A program made the translations under genes and the position numbers. DNA of 64,000 nucleotides, from the IMG/VR virus record IMGVR_UViG_3300041964_000099, positions 57,303-121,302 of that record, one strand, 5' to 3'. Within the stretch, counting starts at the first letter, position 1; the number at the start of each line of letters is the position of its first letter. Under the pieces are notes generated by a model that was not told the DNA's origin, did not search any database, and saw nothing but the letters and a program-made list of their open reading frames with translations. This DNA is from a virus. This document shows positions 1 to 6,745 of this stretch, one piece after another.

Positions 1-125
1 GGGCTTGAAGGTTTCTTTTTTTAAGAATTCCTTTCGAGTGCTGCTGATACATTACGGCGTCAAGTGTTCTTCAGGAACATTATTGCAGCAAACGGCGTGC
101 ATTCGCGGGCCATAGGACAGTAAAA

Positions 126-155
126 GGCCACCGTTGTCATCACACAACGGTGGCC
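126..155. terminator. Hairpin, probable terminator
   Basis: A perfect 11-bp inverted repeat (GGCCACCGTTG / CAACGGTGGCC) encloses an 8-nt loop. It is followed on the plus strand by TTCGCTTTT and on the minus strand by TTTTACTG, so it could end transcripts from either side. It lies just before the first gene of the rightward early arm and probably insulates it from whatever precedes the window. The U-tract is weak on both sides. Confidence 0.6.
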
Positions 156-212
156 TTCGCTTTTCTTGTCTCAAGTCATTCAGTATCCAGTCATCACAGA
201 AGGAGAACCAGC

Positions 213-608
213 ATGGCTCATGCTGACGCTGCCACGTCTCATTGTCCAAATATAGCAACAGTTTGTAAACTCCCCCGCAAATCCAAAGGGCTTAGGGTGC
301 AACAAGCGGCTGAACCGCCCAAAAAGCGCACCCTAAACGCTGCCGTACTGCTGAGAGATGCCGCCACACTGCCTGACGCCGAAATTGAATCTCTGATCGA
401 AGCGCTGCACGGGCTGCTCGATGCTCGAAAGCTCGAAGCTGAACCAGAGCCTGAGTCCGGTGGCGATCGCCAAAGCACAGCCAGCAAGGGGCAAGGCGGT
501 CACTTTGTTCGGAAAATGATCAACAACTGCGGCCCCTATCAATATCTGCGCTTCCGCAGTGGGGGAAAATACCGCTCTGTCTACCTTGGCAAAGCTAAGG
601 AGGCGTGA
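213..608 (+). CDS. Hypothetical protein with C-terminal GPYxYLRF/YLGK motif
   Basis: About 131 residues. The start was chosen at the ATG preceded by AAGGAGAACCAGC; a longer in-frame start upstream would run through the hairpin. The C-terminus carries GPYQYLRFRSGGKYRSVYLG, a pattern I associate with short cyanobacterial plasmid and phage proteins, but I cannot name the family. The middle is Glu-rich (EAEPEPES). A 47-bp palindromic element is embedded in the early codons and supplies part of the N-terminal sequence, so the gene may have absorbed a mobile or recombination site. The stop overlaps the next start (TGATG), which implies one operon. Confidence 0.7.
   Translation: MAHADAATSHCPNIATVCKLPRKSKGLRVQQAAEPPKKRTLNAAVLLRDAATLPDAEIESLIEALHGLLDARKLEAEPEPESGGDRQSTASKGQGGHFVRKMINNCGPYQYLRFRSGGKYRSVYLGKAKEA
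291..337 (-). repeat. 47-bp palindromic-armed element, copy 1
   Basis: On the minus strand it reads TTTAGGGTGC...GCACCCTAAG, with 9-bp inverted arms 28 bp apart. It matches the element at 10889-10935 over the same 47-bp length with 38 identical positions by my manual count, in opposite orientation. It lies inside the coding region of the first gene. The form (short arms, divergent centre) fits a recombinase or other protein-binding site, but no function is shown. Confidence 0.75.
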
Positions 609-1006
609 TGGAGAAGCCAGAACGTGATGAAGTGCAAACGGCACTAGCAATTGTTAAGCTGCATCCCGGCATCACGCGAGAGTCGCTGGCCGTCCAGCTC
701 GGCTATACCCCAACGATCGAGCGGGCTGGGCGCGATGGCCGAATTCCTCGCGCAAAGATCACCCGAATTGTTGAAATCCTGAAGCAAAAACATAAGGTTC
801 AAATCGTTGAACCAAAATTCAAGGATTCTCACGCTCAGCTTCGGCTGTACGCCCACGGCGCAAAAATTCCGCAGCCCAAACCGATATTTCAAAGCAGGGT
901 TGAACCTGCCTGCAATGTCTATGTTGACCCTGCAATTAAAGGGAGCTGGAAGCCGCCGAACTCCTCACGCCAACGCCAACAAATCAATCACAGGAGACAA
1001 GCATAA
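608..1006 (+). CDS. Hypothetical protein, possible winged-helix N-terminus
   Basis: 132 residues from the ATG that overlaps the preceding TGA; AAGGAGG lies four bases upstream. Residues about 10-65 (ALAIVKLHPGITRESLAVQL, then RIPRAKITRIVEILKQK) look like a helix-turn-helix or winged-helix fold. The C-terminal half is basic and Pro-rich without a recognisable domain. It sits between two tightly coupled genes in the early arm, so a regulatory or DNA-binding role is possible but not shown. Family unknown to me. Confidence 0.7.
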   Translation: MEKPERDEVQTALAIVKLHPGITRESLAVQLGYTPTIERAGRDGRIPRAKITRIVEILKQKHKVQIVEPKFKDSHAQLRLYAHGAKIPQPKPIFQSRVEPACNVYVDPAIKGSWKPPNSSRQRQQINHRRQA

Positions 1007-1467
1007 TGCGCGGAATTTTATGGGCTGTACTGGTTCAACCAGAGCAACTGGAAATCGATCGACGCTATCCTTGCGGCGATCCCCACCACATCACCCTGAA
1101 ATATGATGTTGAGCTTGGCAGAATTGAGGCGCTGAATTGTCTGGGCACAGAGTTTGACGCGATCGTTTGGGCTGAAGCTGCTAACAATCGCATTCAAGCT
1201 TTGCAGGTAAAAGTGCCTGGTTTTATTCCTTCAGAGAATCCGTTCCCGCACATTACGGTGAGCTACATCGAAGGAGTTGAGCCATGCGAATCCAACCAAA
1301 TGTTGGCGGACTATGCAAGTAATCCGGCGCTCAAAGCGATGGCTGAGGCTCGCGGCCAAATCCGCTTTTTTGACAAGTCGCGAATTGTGAAATGCCGAAT
1401 TGAGTTTCAGGAATTTCCTCCAACTGAAACTAATGCGATCGAATTTCAAACAGATATTTGCTCTTAA
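1006..1467 (+). CDS. 2H phosphoesterase-like protein
   Basis: 153 residues with two HxT signatures 54 residues apart: PHHITLKY (H28, T30) and PHITVSY (H82, T84). Paired H-x-T/S motifs in a protein of about 150 residues are the hallmark of the 2H phosphoesterase superfamily, which includes RNA-end repair enzymes, cyclic phosphodiesterases and the phage anti-CBASS protein Acb1. The substrate cannot be read from the sequence. The ATG overlaps the stop of the previous gene (TAATG) and AGGAGA precedes it, so it is co-translated with the early operon. A role in RNA repair or in degrading a defence nucleotide signal is inference. Confidence 0.7.
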   Translation: MRGILWAVLVQPEQLEIDRRYPCGDPHHITLKYDVELGRIEALNCLGTEFDAIVWAEAANNRIQALQVKVPGFIPSENPFPHITVSYIEGVEPCESNQMLADYASNPALKAMAEARGQIRFFDKSRIVKCRIEFQEFPPTETNAIEFQTDICS

Positions 1468-1474
1468 AGAAAAA

Positions 1475-1504
1475 CCCCAGTAGTCCTGGCCGGGATTACT
1501 GGGG
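1475..1504 (-). terminator. Hairpin with minus-strand U-tract
   Basis: CCCCAGTAGTCC pairs with GGGATTACTGGGG (one G-U pair) around a short loop. On the minus strand the stem is followed by TTTTTCTTT, an intrinsic-terminator pattern; on the plus strand no T-run follows. No leftward gene is seen nearby, so it may stop antisense transcription or act as an attenuator or mRNA-stability hairpin ahead of the initiator gene. Confidence 0.55.
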
Positions 1505-1528
1505 CCACAGAACTATCAAATCAAGATC

Positions 1529-1588
1529 ATGACACAAACCAGCTTGAAACTGCTTCCGCACAGCCTGACGGCGAGGAGCAGGAAATGA
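1529..1588 (+). CDS. Possible 19-residue leader peptide of the initiator gene
   Basis: A short reading frame starts with ATGACACAAACC, exactly the first twelve bases of the downstream initiator, and ends in a TGA that overlaps the initiator ATG (AAATGA). The overlap and the duplicated start suggest translational coupling or a small tandem duplication. No clear ribosome-binding site precedes it, so it may be untranslated. Confidence 0.35.
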   Translation: MTQTSLKLLPHSLTARSRK

Positions 1589-2736
1589 CACAAACCACAC
1601 CTCAACCCAAAGACAAACCGCACTATCGGTTTTACCTTGAACAGATAAAAGAAGACTACGAACAAGGCAATTTAACCGCGAAAGGAGCGCTACTCATGGC
1701 TCTGCGGATCATGCGGAGACCGGGGCATCAGCTCAGAATCACGAACATGGATGACTTTGCCAAGATCATTGGCTGCAATGCCCGCACCTGCTACAGCTCA
1801 ATTAACAGGCTGAAAGAAGAGAAGCTAATTGAGTGGAAAGATGTCGCGGGCATTGATATCTGGATTCCCGTCAGGAAAGAATCAGCCGTTGCTAAACGCA
1901 AAATTGGCATTGATCAAACGATCAGTGGCACTGATCAAACGATCAATCCTACTGATCAAACGATCAGTGGCACTGATCAAACGATCAATGACACCCCCTT
2001 AGAATCCTTGTCAGAGGCCGATTCTAGCGATCCCCCCAATTCTTTCTCAGATAATTCTTCAATTTTTTCTCAAAGAGAGAGAGAAAGCGCGGAAGATTTT
2101 GAAAAATTAGAACAGCCGTCTGCTTCGTTGCCGGAACAAAACGAACCCCCCACAATCCCAGACAACACGGGTGGAGACCAAAGTTCCGCCGCGCCTGCTG
2201 CGGCCCCGTTCGACTGGAAAACTTATCACTGGGCTGGATACGAAAAGGCTGGAGATGGTGGCAGCGATCCTAAGTTTTGGGATTGGGCCAGAGACTTTGT
2301 TGTTGGACTGGCTGAAAAACGCGCAAATTCAGATAGCCCGATCGGTGAAATTGATGCCTATACCCGCAAGTGCATCCAGACCCGTGCAGCAGCAGGGTAT
2401 GAAAAATATCTGATTTCGATCGGGGTTTTAGCACCTCCTCAAGCCCCACCCCAAGCTGCAAGTCAAACTGAATCGGTGAGAGGTCGCGGCATTCATTGGT
2501 CTGAATCAGGCAGTTGGGAAAATCCTCCCAGTGATTTGAGCGAGGAATTTGCCCTCTTTAAGATTCATTGGTCGCGTTTAGAGCTGGGCTGGAAGAATCC
2601 GGCCTTCCTGGAATGGATTGAAAAAGCTCAGGCCCTGCAAGCTTTCCGTTGGGATAACTACAGCAGTCTGCACACCTTGCCGGACTGGGCTGTAGCGAAG
2701 CTAGCTCACGATCTTTCAAACACAAAATTCCTATGA
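1585..2736 (+). CDS. Lambda O-like replication initiator with origin inside the gene
   Basis: 383 residues. Residues about 28-92 (GALLMALRIMRRPGHQLRIT..DDFAKIIG..ARTCYSSINRL) form a winged-helix DNA-binding domain. A low-complexity linker follows in which a seven-residue unit (DQTISGT and variants) is repeated four times, encoded by four 21-bp DNA repeats. The C-terminal half (from FDWKTYHWAGYEK) is a separate domain, probably for recruiting replication proteins. This order, DNA-binding domain, in-gene palindromic iterons, AT-rich stretch, then C-terminal domain, is that of lambda O. GAGGAG lies six bases before the ATG, and the stop overlaps the next start (ATGA). The initiator role is inferred from architecture; I do not recognise a close homologue. 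Confidence 0.65.
   Translation: MTQTTPQPKDKPHYRFYLEQIKEDYEQGNLTAKGALLMALRIMRRPGHQLRITNMDDFAKIIGCNARTCYSSINRLKEEKLIEWKDVAGIDIWIPVRKESAVAKRKIGIDQTISGTDQTINPTDQTISGTDQTINDTPLESLSEADSSDPPNSFSDNSSIFSQRERESAEDFEKLEQPSASLPEQNEPPTIPDNTGGDQSSAAPAAAPFDWKTYHWAGYEKAGDGGSDPKFWDWARDFVVGLAEKRANSDSPIGEIDAYTRKCIQTRAAAGYEKYLISIGVLAPPQAPPQAASQTESVRGRGIHWSESGSWENPPSDLSEEFALFKIHWSRLELGWKNPAFLEWIEKAQALQAFRWDNYSSLHTLPDWAVAKLAHDLSNTKFL
1911..2115 (+). other. Candidate replication origin: four iterons plus AT/purine-rich tract
   Basis: TGATCAAACGATCA occurs four times at exactly 21-bp intervals (starting at 1911, 1932, 1953, 1974). Each copy is a dyad, TGATC-AAAC-GATCA, so two helical turns separate the centres and all sites lie on one face of the helix. 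From about 2038 an AT-rich stretch follows (TTCTTTCTCAGATAATTC, then ATTTTTTC and GAGAGAGAGAAAG) that could melt. The arrangement parallels lambda ori within gene O. Function is inferred. Confidence 0.65.
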
Positions 2737-3188
2737 GCATTCCAAAAATTCGCTTAAAGGCTGATTGCCCCTTGGCAAAGCTGAACGAAATTTTCCCCAA
2801 AGGTGTGCCGGTCGGCTCTACTGAGCCATTGCTTCTTGTGCAGAATCAGCCTTGCTTAGCGCTGTTCCTACGAACTCCGACCGCACGCTTACATGATGAG
2901 CTGATTGATCAAGTTCTAGCCGCACTTCAAGATGATGCCGTTCCTGTGAGCATCACGCTCACAGTAGCAGAGGCGGCGATCGTGCCAATTTTGCCTGAAT
3001 GGGTTGAGTCTCCTGAAGAAGAAGCCCACGGGTTAATTCAGCAGTTTGAAGCGTGGAACTCATTGACTGCCGAGCAGCGTACCAAAACAGTGCTGGCAGC
3101 CAATCGCCTCGTTGCGCTTGACTCAGGCCCAATCAGCTTTCCACTCTGGCTGAAATTGCTCAATTGGAGAGATTCTAAATGCCAATAA
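2733..3188 (+). CDS. Hypothetical protein
   Basis: 151 residues, starting with an ATGA overlap with the initiator stop, so probably translated with it. It contains a hydrophobic beta-rich middle (AVPVSITLTVAEAAIVPILPEW) and an acidic segment (ESPEEEAHG). No signal peptide or known motif is visible. Its place directly after the initiator makes a replication accessory role (for example a lambda P-like loader) conceivable, but there is no Walker or other motif to support it. Confidence 0.65.
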   Translation: MSIPKIRLKADCPLAKLNEIFPKGVPVGSTEPLLLVQNQPCLALFLRTPTARLHDELIDQVLAALQDDAVPVSITLTVAEAAIVPILPEWVESPEEEAHGLIQQFEAWNSLTAEQRTKTVLAANRLVALDSGPISFPLWLKLLNWRDSKCQ

Positions 3189-3484
3189 GAAGTTTGATGC
3201 AAGTAGGCGCGGTCGCCCACCACATTCCAACACGGCTGCTGTTAATCGTTGCTGCAATTGAAACCTATGCCAAGAAGTGCTGGCTGTGGGATGCTCCCCG
3301 ACCAGGAGGCAATCGCTATCCAGTCGAGGAGTGTGAATTGGCACGGCTGGAACATCTGACTGCGGCAGTTTTAGTCATGGGCCAAACCTTGATTTCAGTA
3401 GTGCGGCAAGGCGATCTGATTATTCTCAGCAACGACCATCGCCGCATTGGAGTGCGGCTCAACCATTCAGGCAGGAGGAACTAA
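3179..3484 (+). CDS. Hypothetical protein
   Basis: 101 residues beginning inside the end of the previous gene; GGAGAG lies upstream of the ATG. Sequence features are a hydrophobic segment (RLLLIVAAIETYAKKCWLW) and a second one (LTAAVLVMGQTLISVV), neither long enough to call a membrane helix with confidence. Its TAA overlaps the ATG of the next small gene. Function unknown. Confidence 0.6.
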   Translation: MPIRSLMQVGAVAHHIPTRLLLIVAAIETYAKKCWLWDAPRPGGNRYPVEECELARLEHLTAAVLVMGQTLISVVRQGDLIILSNDHRRIGVRLNHSGRRN

Positions 3485-3660
3485 TGCGCTACTCAGAGCT
3501 TGAGCAACTGCTGAAACAAAACCTTGATCCTAAGTTGCGGATTGATCTGCAACTAACGATGAGGAAGCTATCAGAGCAGGACATGGCGGCGCTGAATGAC
3601 GCGATCGCCCTGCTGCGCGAATCAGCTTCAATGGAGCCGATACCGAAACAACCCCTATGA
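3484..3660 (+). CDS. Small hypothetical protein, 58 residues
   Basis: A short gene with a strong ribosome-binding site (GGAGGAACTAATG) whose ATG overlaps the preceding TAA and whose TGA overlaps the next ATG (ATGA). The protein is helical and charged (YSELEQLLKQNL..LRIDLQLTMRKLSEQDMAALND). The tight overlaps at both ends argue that it is real. Function unknown. Confidence 0.65.
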   Translation: MRYSELEQLLKQNLDPKLRIDLQLTMRKLSEQDMAALNDAIALLRESASMEPIPKQPL

Positions 3661-4739
3661 CTTTGGCTGATTGCGAGGCTATAAAGGAACAGATCAGGCT
3701 ATTGTCACCCCAGCCTGACGAAAATCTCCATGCGCCATCGTCAAGACCTTGCCTGCACAGCGATCGGGCAGAAAATGCTGCGTCAACTGATGGCAGCACC
3801 GCTCGGCCTAAGCACGAAGGCCATCGCCGATCACGCCGTCGAGACGGAAACCCTGACGCGCCGCCGTCTCTACCAGCTTGTCGGGACAGGCTGGGTAAAA
3901 GTGAAGGGCGACAATCCGCTGACCTGGCAGCCGTCTCAGAAGCTGATTGCCCAGCCACCGAGCTGTCCGAACCTGGCGACGGCCTAACCGCCCCAGCCGT
4001 ACCGCCTTATCCGATCGGCAAAAAGCTGCAACGACATTCCAGCGGCCATGTGTATGAGATTCGTCACGCCTCCGCTACCCATGCAACCTTAAATTGTGAG
4101 CTGGGTGGCAGGGTTATCTCATCGCTGCTGACCTGGGCAGAAGTTGAAGCTGAATTCGATGTTTTGGCCGACCTGTTTCGATCGGCTGGTTTTGAATGCC
4201 TGCGAATCAAGAAAACGCTGCATGTCCTGATTGGCACTGCTCAGCAGATTGATGAACTGTTCAAGCACTGCTGCTCAACAAAAACGATTCAGGCAGGCCG
4301 GATCAAAGGCGTGCAGACCTTAGTAGGAAAGCGCTGGACATATTTAGGCGGCTGTTTTGCTGGCGAGAAAGGCCGAAAGTATGCCGATATTTATGAGCTG
4401 CTGCCAGAAGGCACGAAGCTGCGGCCTGTGCGCTACTCCTATCAAGGCCGAATGGTCAGCTACCGCAAGCAAAATTATGTGCTGGGGCAGAAAGTGGTGG
4501 CCTGCGCGAAATGGTGGTTCCGCGAGCTGGAGCGCGATCACATCACTTCGAGAGTTCCTGCCCCAAACAATCCTACAAGCGATCGCCTTCAGAAAATCGC
4601 ACAACTTGAAGCTGAATGCGATCGCATTCAGGCTGAAGGCGAAATTGCACCTGCAAACTGCTGGCTAGAGCGCCCCCCCGTGCCACAGCAACAAAGACAA
4701 TCGGCAAGTCTTTTACCGCTCGAAGCAAGCGATTTTTAA
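3657..4739 (+). CDS. Conserved-looking protein with apparent frameshift before its C-terminus
   Basis: As read, 360 residues. The stretch from PIGKKLQRHSSGHVYEI through KWWFRELERDHI looks like a genuine globular protein. Two parts do not. Residues about 25-110 are Ser/Arg/Pro-rich and lie where another frame encodes a helix-turn-helix-like protein. The last about 18 residues (PPVPQQQRQSASLLPLEASDF) follow a seven-C run; one frame over, the sequence continues as a basic domain. A +1 or -2 shift at the C-run would add about 75 residues. It starts with an ATGA overlap with the small upstream gene. Function unknown; it may be broken or frameshift-expressed. Confidence 0.6.
   Translation: MTLADCEAIKEQIRLLSPQPDENLHAPSSRPCLHSDRAENAASTDGSTARPKHEGHRRSRRRDGNPDAPPSLPACRDRLGKSEGRQSADLAAVSEADCPATELSEPGDGLTAPAVPPYPIGKKLQRHSSGHVYEIRHASATHATLNCELGGRVISSLLTWAEVEAEFDVLADLFRSAGFECLRIKKTLHVLIGTAQQIDELFKHCCSTKTIQAGRIKGVQTLVGKRWTYLGGCFAGEKGRKYADIYELLPEGTKLRPVRYSYQGRMVSYRKQNYVLGQKVVACAKWWFRELERDHITSRVPAPNNPTSDRLQKIAQLEAECDRIQAEGEIAPANCWLERPPVPQQQRQSASLLPLEASDF
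3730..3987 (+). CDS. Overlapping frame with helix-turn-helix-like sequence
   Basis: 85 residues in the +1 frame relative to the larger gene it lies within. The sequence GQKMLRQLMAAPLGLSTKAI, then RRRLYQLVGTGWVKVKGDNPLTW, reads like a winged-helix domain and is more protein-like than the low-complexity sequence in the larger frame. The ribosome-binding site is weak. Either both frames are used, or this is the ancestral frame of a gene that has suffered compensating shifts. Codon statistics and homologues would decide. Confidence 0.45.
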   Translation: MRHRQDLACTAIGQKMLRQLMAAPLGLSTKAIADHAVETETLTRRRLYQLVGTGWVKVKGDNPLTWQPSQKLIAQPPSCPNLATA

Positions 4740-4911
4740 GGCTGTCCGGCCTAAACCTGGCAGTCCCAAGATGGTCAAACGTCGCTACGTTGGCATGGCT
4801 GGCAGCGACGAAGACATCGCGGCCCAGGCCGCGATTAAGCGCCGCAATCAACTGCGGCAGCTCCGGCTTCAAATTCAACAGCTAGAAAAGGAGACCTCGA
4901 TCGATGGGTGA
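4669..4911 (+). CDS. Frame-shifted C-terminal extension of the preceding gene
   Basis: An open stretch without a convincing own start (first ATG at 4771). It encodes NRQVFYRSKQAIFKAVRPKP, then KMVKRRYVGMAGSDEDIAAQ and a coiled, basic LRQLRLQIQQLEKE tail. It joins the upstream gene smoothly if one C of the run at 4673-4679 is skipped. The downstream gene starts with ATG overlapping this frame's TGA (ATGGGTGA), and its ribosome-binding site (AAAAGGAG) lies inside this frame, which supports real translation here. It is either a programmed-shift product, a mutated gene or a homopolymer error. Confidence 0.55.
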   Translation, partial: SAPPCHSNKDNRQVFYRSKQAIFKAVRPKPGSPKMVKRRYVGMAGSDEDIAAQAAIKRRNQLRQLRLQIQQLEKETSIDG

Positions 4912-5353
4912 TTCAAAACGACGCAAATTGACAGATCCCAACTATGGAAGGCCACAGTGGTTGTGGAAGTCGCCGCCGACAGAAGACGATTTGCGCCGAT
5001 GGGCGCGAATTGTTCCTGAAGCTTTATCAATTGAGATTGCCTACAAAATTCGCACGAAAGAACTTGTGCCGCCTGAAAATGCCAGGATGCCCGCTGACTG
5101 GCCGTACTATATGCGCTGTTTGGAGGTTTATCCCCCTGCAAATGACTGGATTGAGCAAGAAATCTACAAGCTAATTCAGCAAAAGTTAGTGCCCGAATTT
5201 CGATCGAGAGATCAGGCGTATGTGCGATTACTGCTGATTTTAGGAGCGGCCCAAGCATTTGCTGAGATCTGTGAAGTCGATGACCGCAAATTTTTAGGAA
5301 GCTTAAACAATGCCCCTAATTTCATATCAGCCCTGGAAAGCCGAAAAAGTTGA
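4904..5353 (+). CDS. Hypothetical protein
   Basis: 149 residues, AAGGAG upstream, start overlapping the end of the shifted frame. The protein is mostly helical, with a Trp/Pro-rich N-terminus (YGRPQWLWKSPPTEDDLRRW) and a hydrophobic helix near the C-terminus (AYVRLLLILGAAQAFAEICE). No family recognised. It overlaps the following ASCH-like gene by about 40 bases. Confidence 0.65.
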   Translation: MGDSKRRKLTDPNYGRPQWLWKSPPTEDDLRRWARIVPEALSIEIAYKIRTKELVPPENARMPADWPYYMRCLEVYPPANDWIEQEIYKLIQQKLVPEFRSRDQAYVRLLLILGAAQAFAEICEVDDRKFLGSLNNAPNFISALESRKS

Positions 5354-5690
5354 ATTGGCCGAATGTTTTCAGACAATTCGCCAAATTCGCAAGTACCCAA
5401 TCAAAGTGGGCGATCGCCTGCATCACTGGCAGCAGCAGCGTAGCCCAAAGCGCCGCAAGCTAGGCGAGTCAATCTGCACAGAGATAAAGCCAATTTCCAT
5501 TTCAACGGAAGGAACAATCTGCCTAGACAGCAAACCACTAGACATTTACGCCGCTCGCATCTTCGCGATCGCCGATGGTTTTGAAAATTTAGATACTTTT
5601 TTCAACTTTTTTCAACAAGGTTATAGCTTTCCTTTTAGCGGAGTTGTAATTTGTTGGAAAGAGTTTGAAAAGTGGCAGGAACAAAGCTAA
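5310..5690 (+). CDS. ASCH/PUA-like domain protein
   Basis: 126 residues. The pattern TIRQIRKYPIKVGDRLHHW, then RRKLGESICTEIKPI, then IADGFENLDTFFNFF and PFSGVVICW, matches small phage proteins of the ASCH/PUA-like beta-barrel type that bind RNA or modified nucleotides. Length (about 120) fits that fold. The assignment is from remembered sequence pattern; the substrate is unknown. It lies in the early arm among other nucleic-acid-related genes. Confidence 0.55.
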   Translation: MPLISYQPWKAEKVELAECFQTIRQIRKYPIKVGDRLHHWQQQRSPKRRKLGESICTEIKPISISTEGTICLDSKPLDIYAARIFAIADGFENLDTFFNFFQQGYSFPFSGVVICWKEFEKWQEQS

Positions 5691-5721
5691 TTTTTGCCCC
5701 TAGAAAAAGACATAATATTCT

Positions 5722-5907
5722 ATGAGACTTACTGAAGACGCCAGACGAATGCTATCCACGATCGCGAATAGCGCTGAAACAAATCCGATCGAAATGATCC
5801 ATGCGTTAATTCATGAGGCGTACTATCGCCCTCACGGAGATTGGAACGAAATTTTAGCCAATTTCCGATCGCGATCGCAGTCAACCCCAACTGGAGAATC
5901 AGAGTGA
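5722..5907 (+). CDS. Small hypothetical protein
   Basis: 61 residues: DARRMLSTIANSAETNPIEM, then a helix and an Arg/Ser-rich end. No strong ribosome-binding site is visible. The TGA overlaps the GTG start of the next gene (GTGA), which supports translation. Function unknown. Confidence 0.5.
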   Translation: MRLTEDARRMLSTIANSAETNPIEMIHALIHEAYYRPHGDWNEILANFRSRSQSTPTGESE

Positions 5908-6212
5908 CAAATTTACCGATTGAACCTGAACAGAAAAATGAAATTCCGCTTGGAATTGCGGCTGAACGCCTCTTCTACGAGGCGCTAAACCAAGAGCGCA
6001 CGGTTATCCTGCCGATGCTCCCTCCCGATAATGATAAGGGTCTTAAACCGGGAGAAACGGCTCCAGCGACCGGAGGTTTGCCCGCCAACTGTAGTGGTTT
6101 AGTGATTGCCGCTCACTGTTCAAGCGCTGATGCAAAAGAATTGATATCGATGGTTCTCTACTGGCAACAGAAACGCATCCACAGAGCAGAAGCTCAAGCA
6201 CAAGCAAATTAA
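5904..6212 (+). CDS. Hypothetical protein
   Basis: 102 residues from a GTG that overlaps the upstream TGA; GGAG lies eight bases before it, which favours this start over the longer frame. The N-terminus (EIPLGIAAERLFYEALNQER) and C-terminus (DAKELISMVLYWQQKRIHRA) are helical with a glycine-rich loop between. No known domain. Confidence 0.55.
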   Translation: MTNLPIEPEQKNEIPLGIAAERLFYEALNQERTVILPMLPPDNDKGLKPGETAPATGGLPANCSGLVIAAHCSSADAKELISMVLYWQQKRIHRAEAQAQAN

Positions 6213-6226
6213 GCGGGGCAATCGTT

Positions 6227-6664
6227 ATGCCAATGATTCGCAACCTTTATCCGAAAAATTGGGATACGATCGCCCGACGCATTAAGCGAGAAGCCAATTG
6301 GCATTGCGAAAGTTGCCAGCGGCCCTGCTTAATGCCGGGAGAAGACCCCTGTGATTTCTGGATTGGGCTGAACTGGTCAATTGGCGCGATCGCCCAGGCT
6401 GTTTCTGACGAGCGAAATCAAATGCAGTTTGGCAAGCTGAAGCGGTTTGAATTGGGCGTGGCCCACCTCAACCACAACCCACCCGATTGCTCGCGAGAAA
6501 ACTTGATTGCGCTCTGTACTGTTTGTCATACGCGCATGGACTTGCAGGCAATAGGCACAAAACGACGGCTCAAGCTAGAACGCAACGGGCAACTTAACCT
6601 ATTGACTCCGATGGTTGATAACGACCCTGCCAAAGTTCAACTGCCGATCGAGGGGGTTATTTAA
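6227..6664 (+). CDS. HNH endonuclease-like protein
   Basis: 145 residues. CESCQRPC near residues 27-34 and CTVCH near 98-102 form a zinc ribbon around the HNH core VAHLNHNPPDCSRENLIALC. The His-Asn pair and the following Asn-Leu and Cys-x2-Cys-His are the usual HNH arrangement. It may be a free-standing nicking enzyme or a phage DNA-processing nuclease; stand-alone HNH genes of this size are common in cyanobacteria and phages. The long insert between the zinc ligands and the HNH core is larger than usual. Cleavage specificity is not readable. Confidence 0.8.
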   Translation: MPMIRNLYPKNWDTIARRIKREANWHCESCQRPCLMPGEDPCDFWIGLNWSIGAIAQAVSDERNQMQFGKLKRFELGVAHLNHNPPDCSRENLIALCTVCHTRMDLQAIGTKRRLKLERNGQLNLLTPMVDNDPAKVQLPIEGVI

Positions 6665-6745
6665 TAGGGCATTGCCGATTTAATTGTGAGAGGTTGGCAT
6701 CCTCAATTTGATGTGAGTTCAAAACAACTAATTTGGAAGGTAAAA

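Noticed and set aside
1-24. Eight codons ending in TAA at the left edge, possible end of an upstream gene
   Set aside because: Too short to tell from chance; low-complexity (EGFFF).
52-258. Leftward 68-codon frame overlapping the first hairpin
   Set aside because: Crosses the inverted repeat and the first rightward gene and has no ribosome-binding site.
1911-1987. CRISPR-like or simple tandem repeat
   Set aside because: Four in-frame 21-bp units inside a gene with dyad symmetry fit iterons better.
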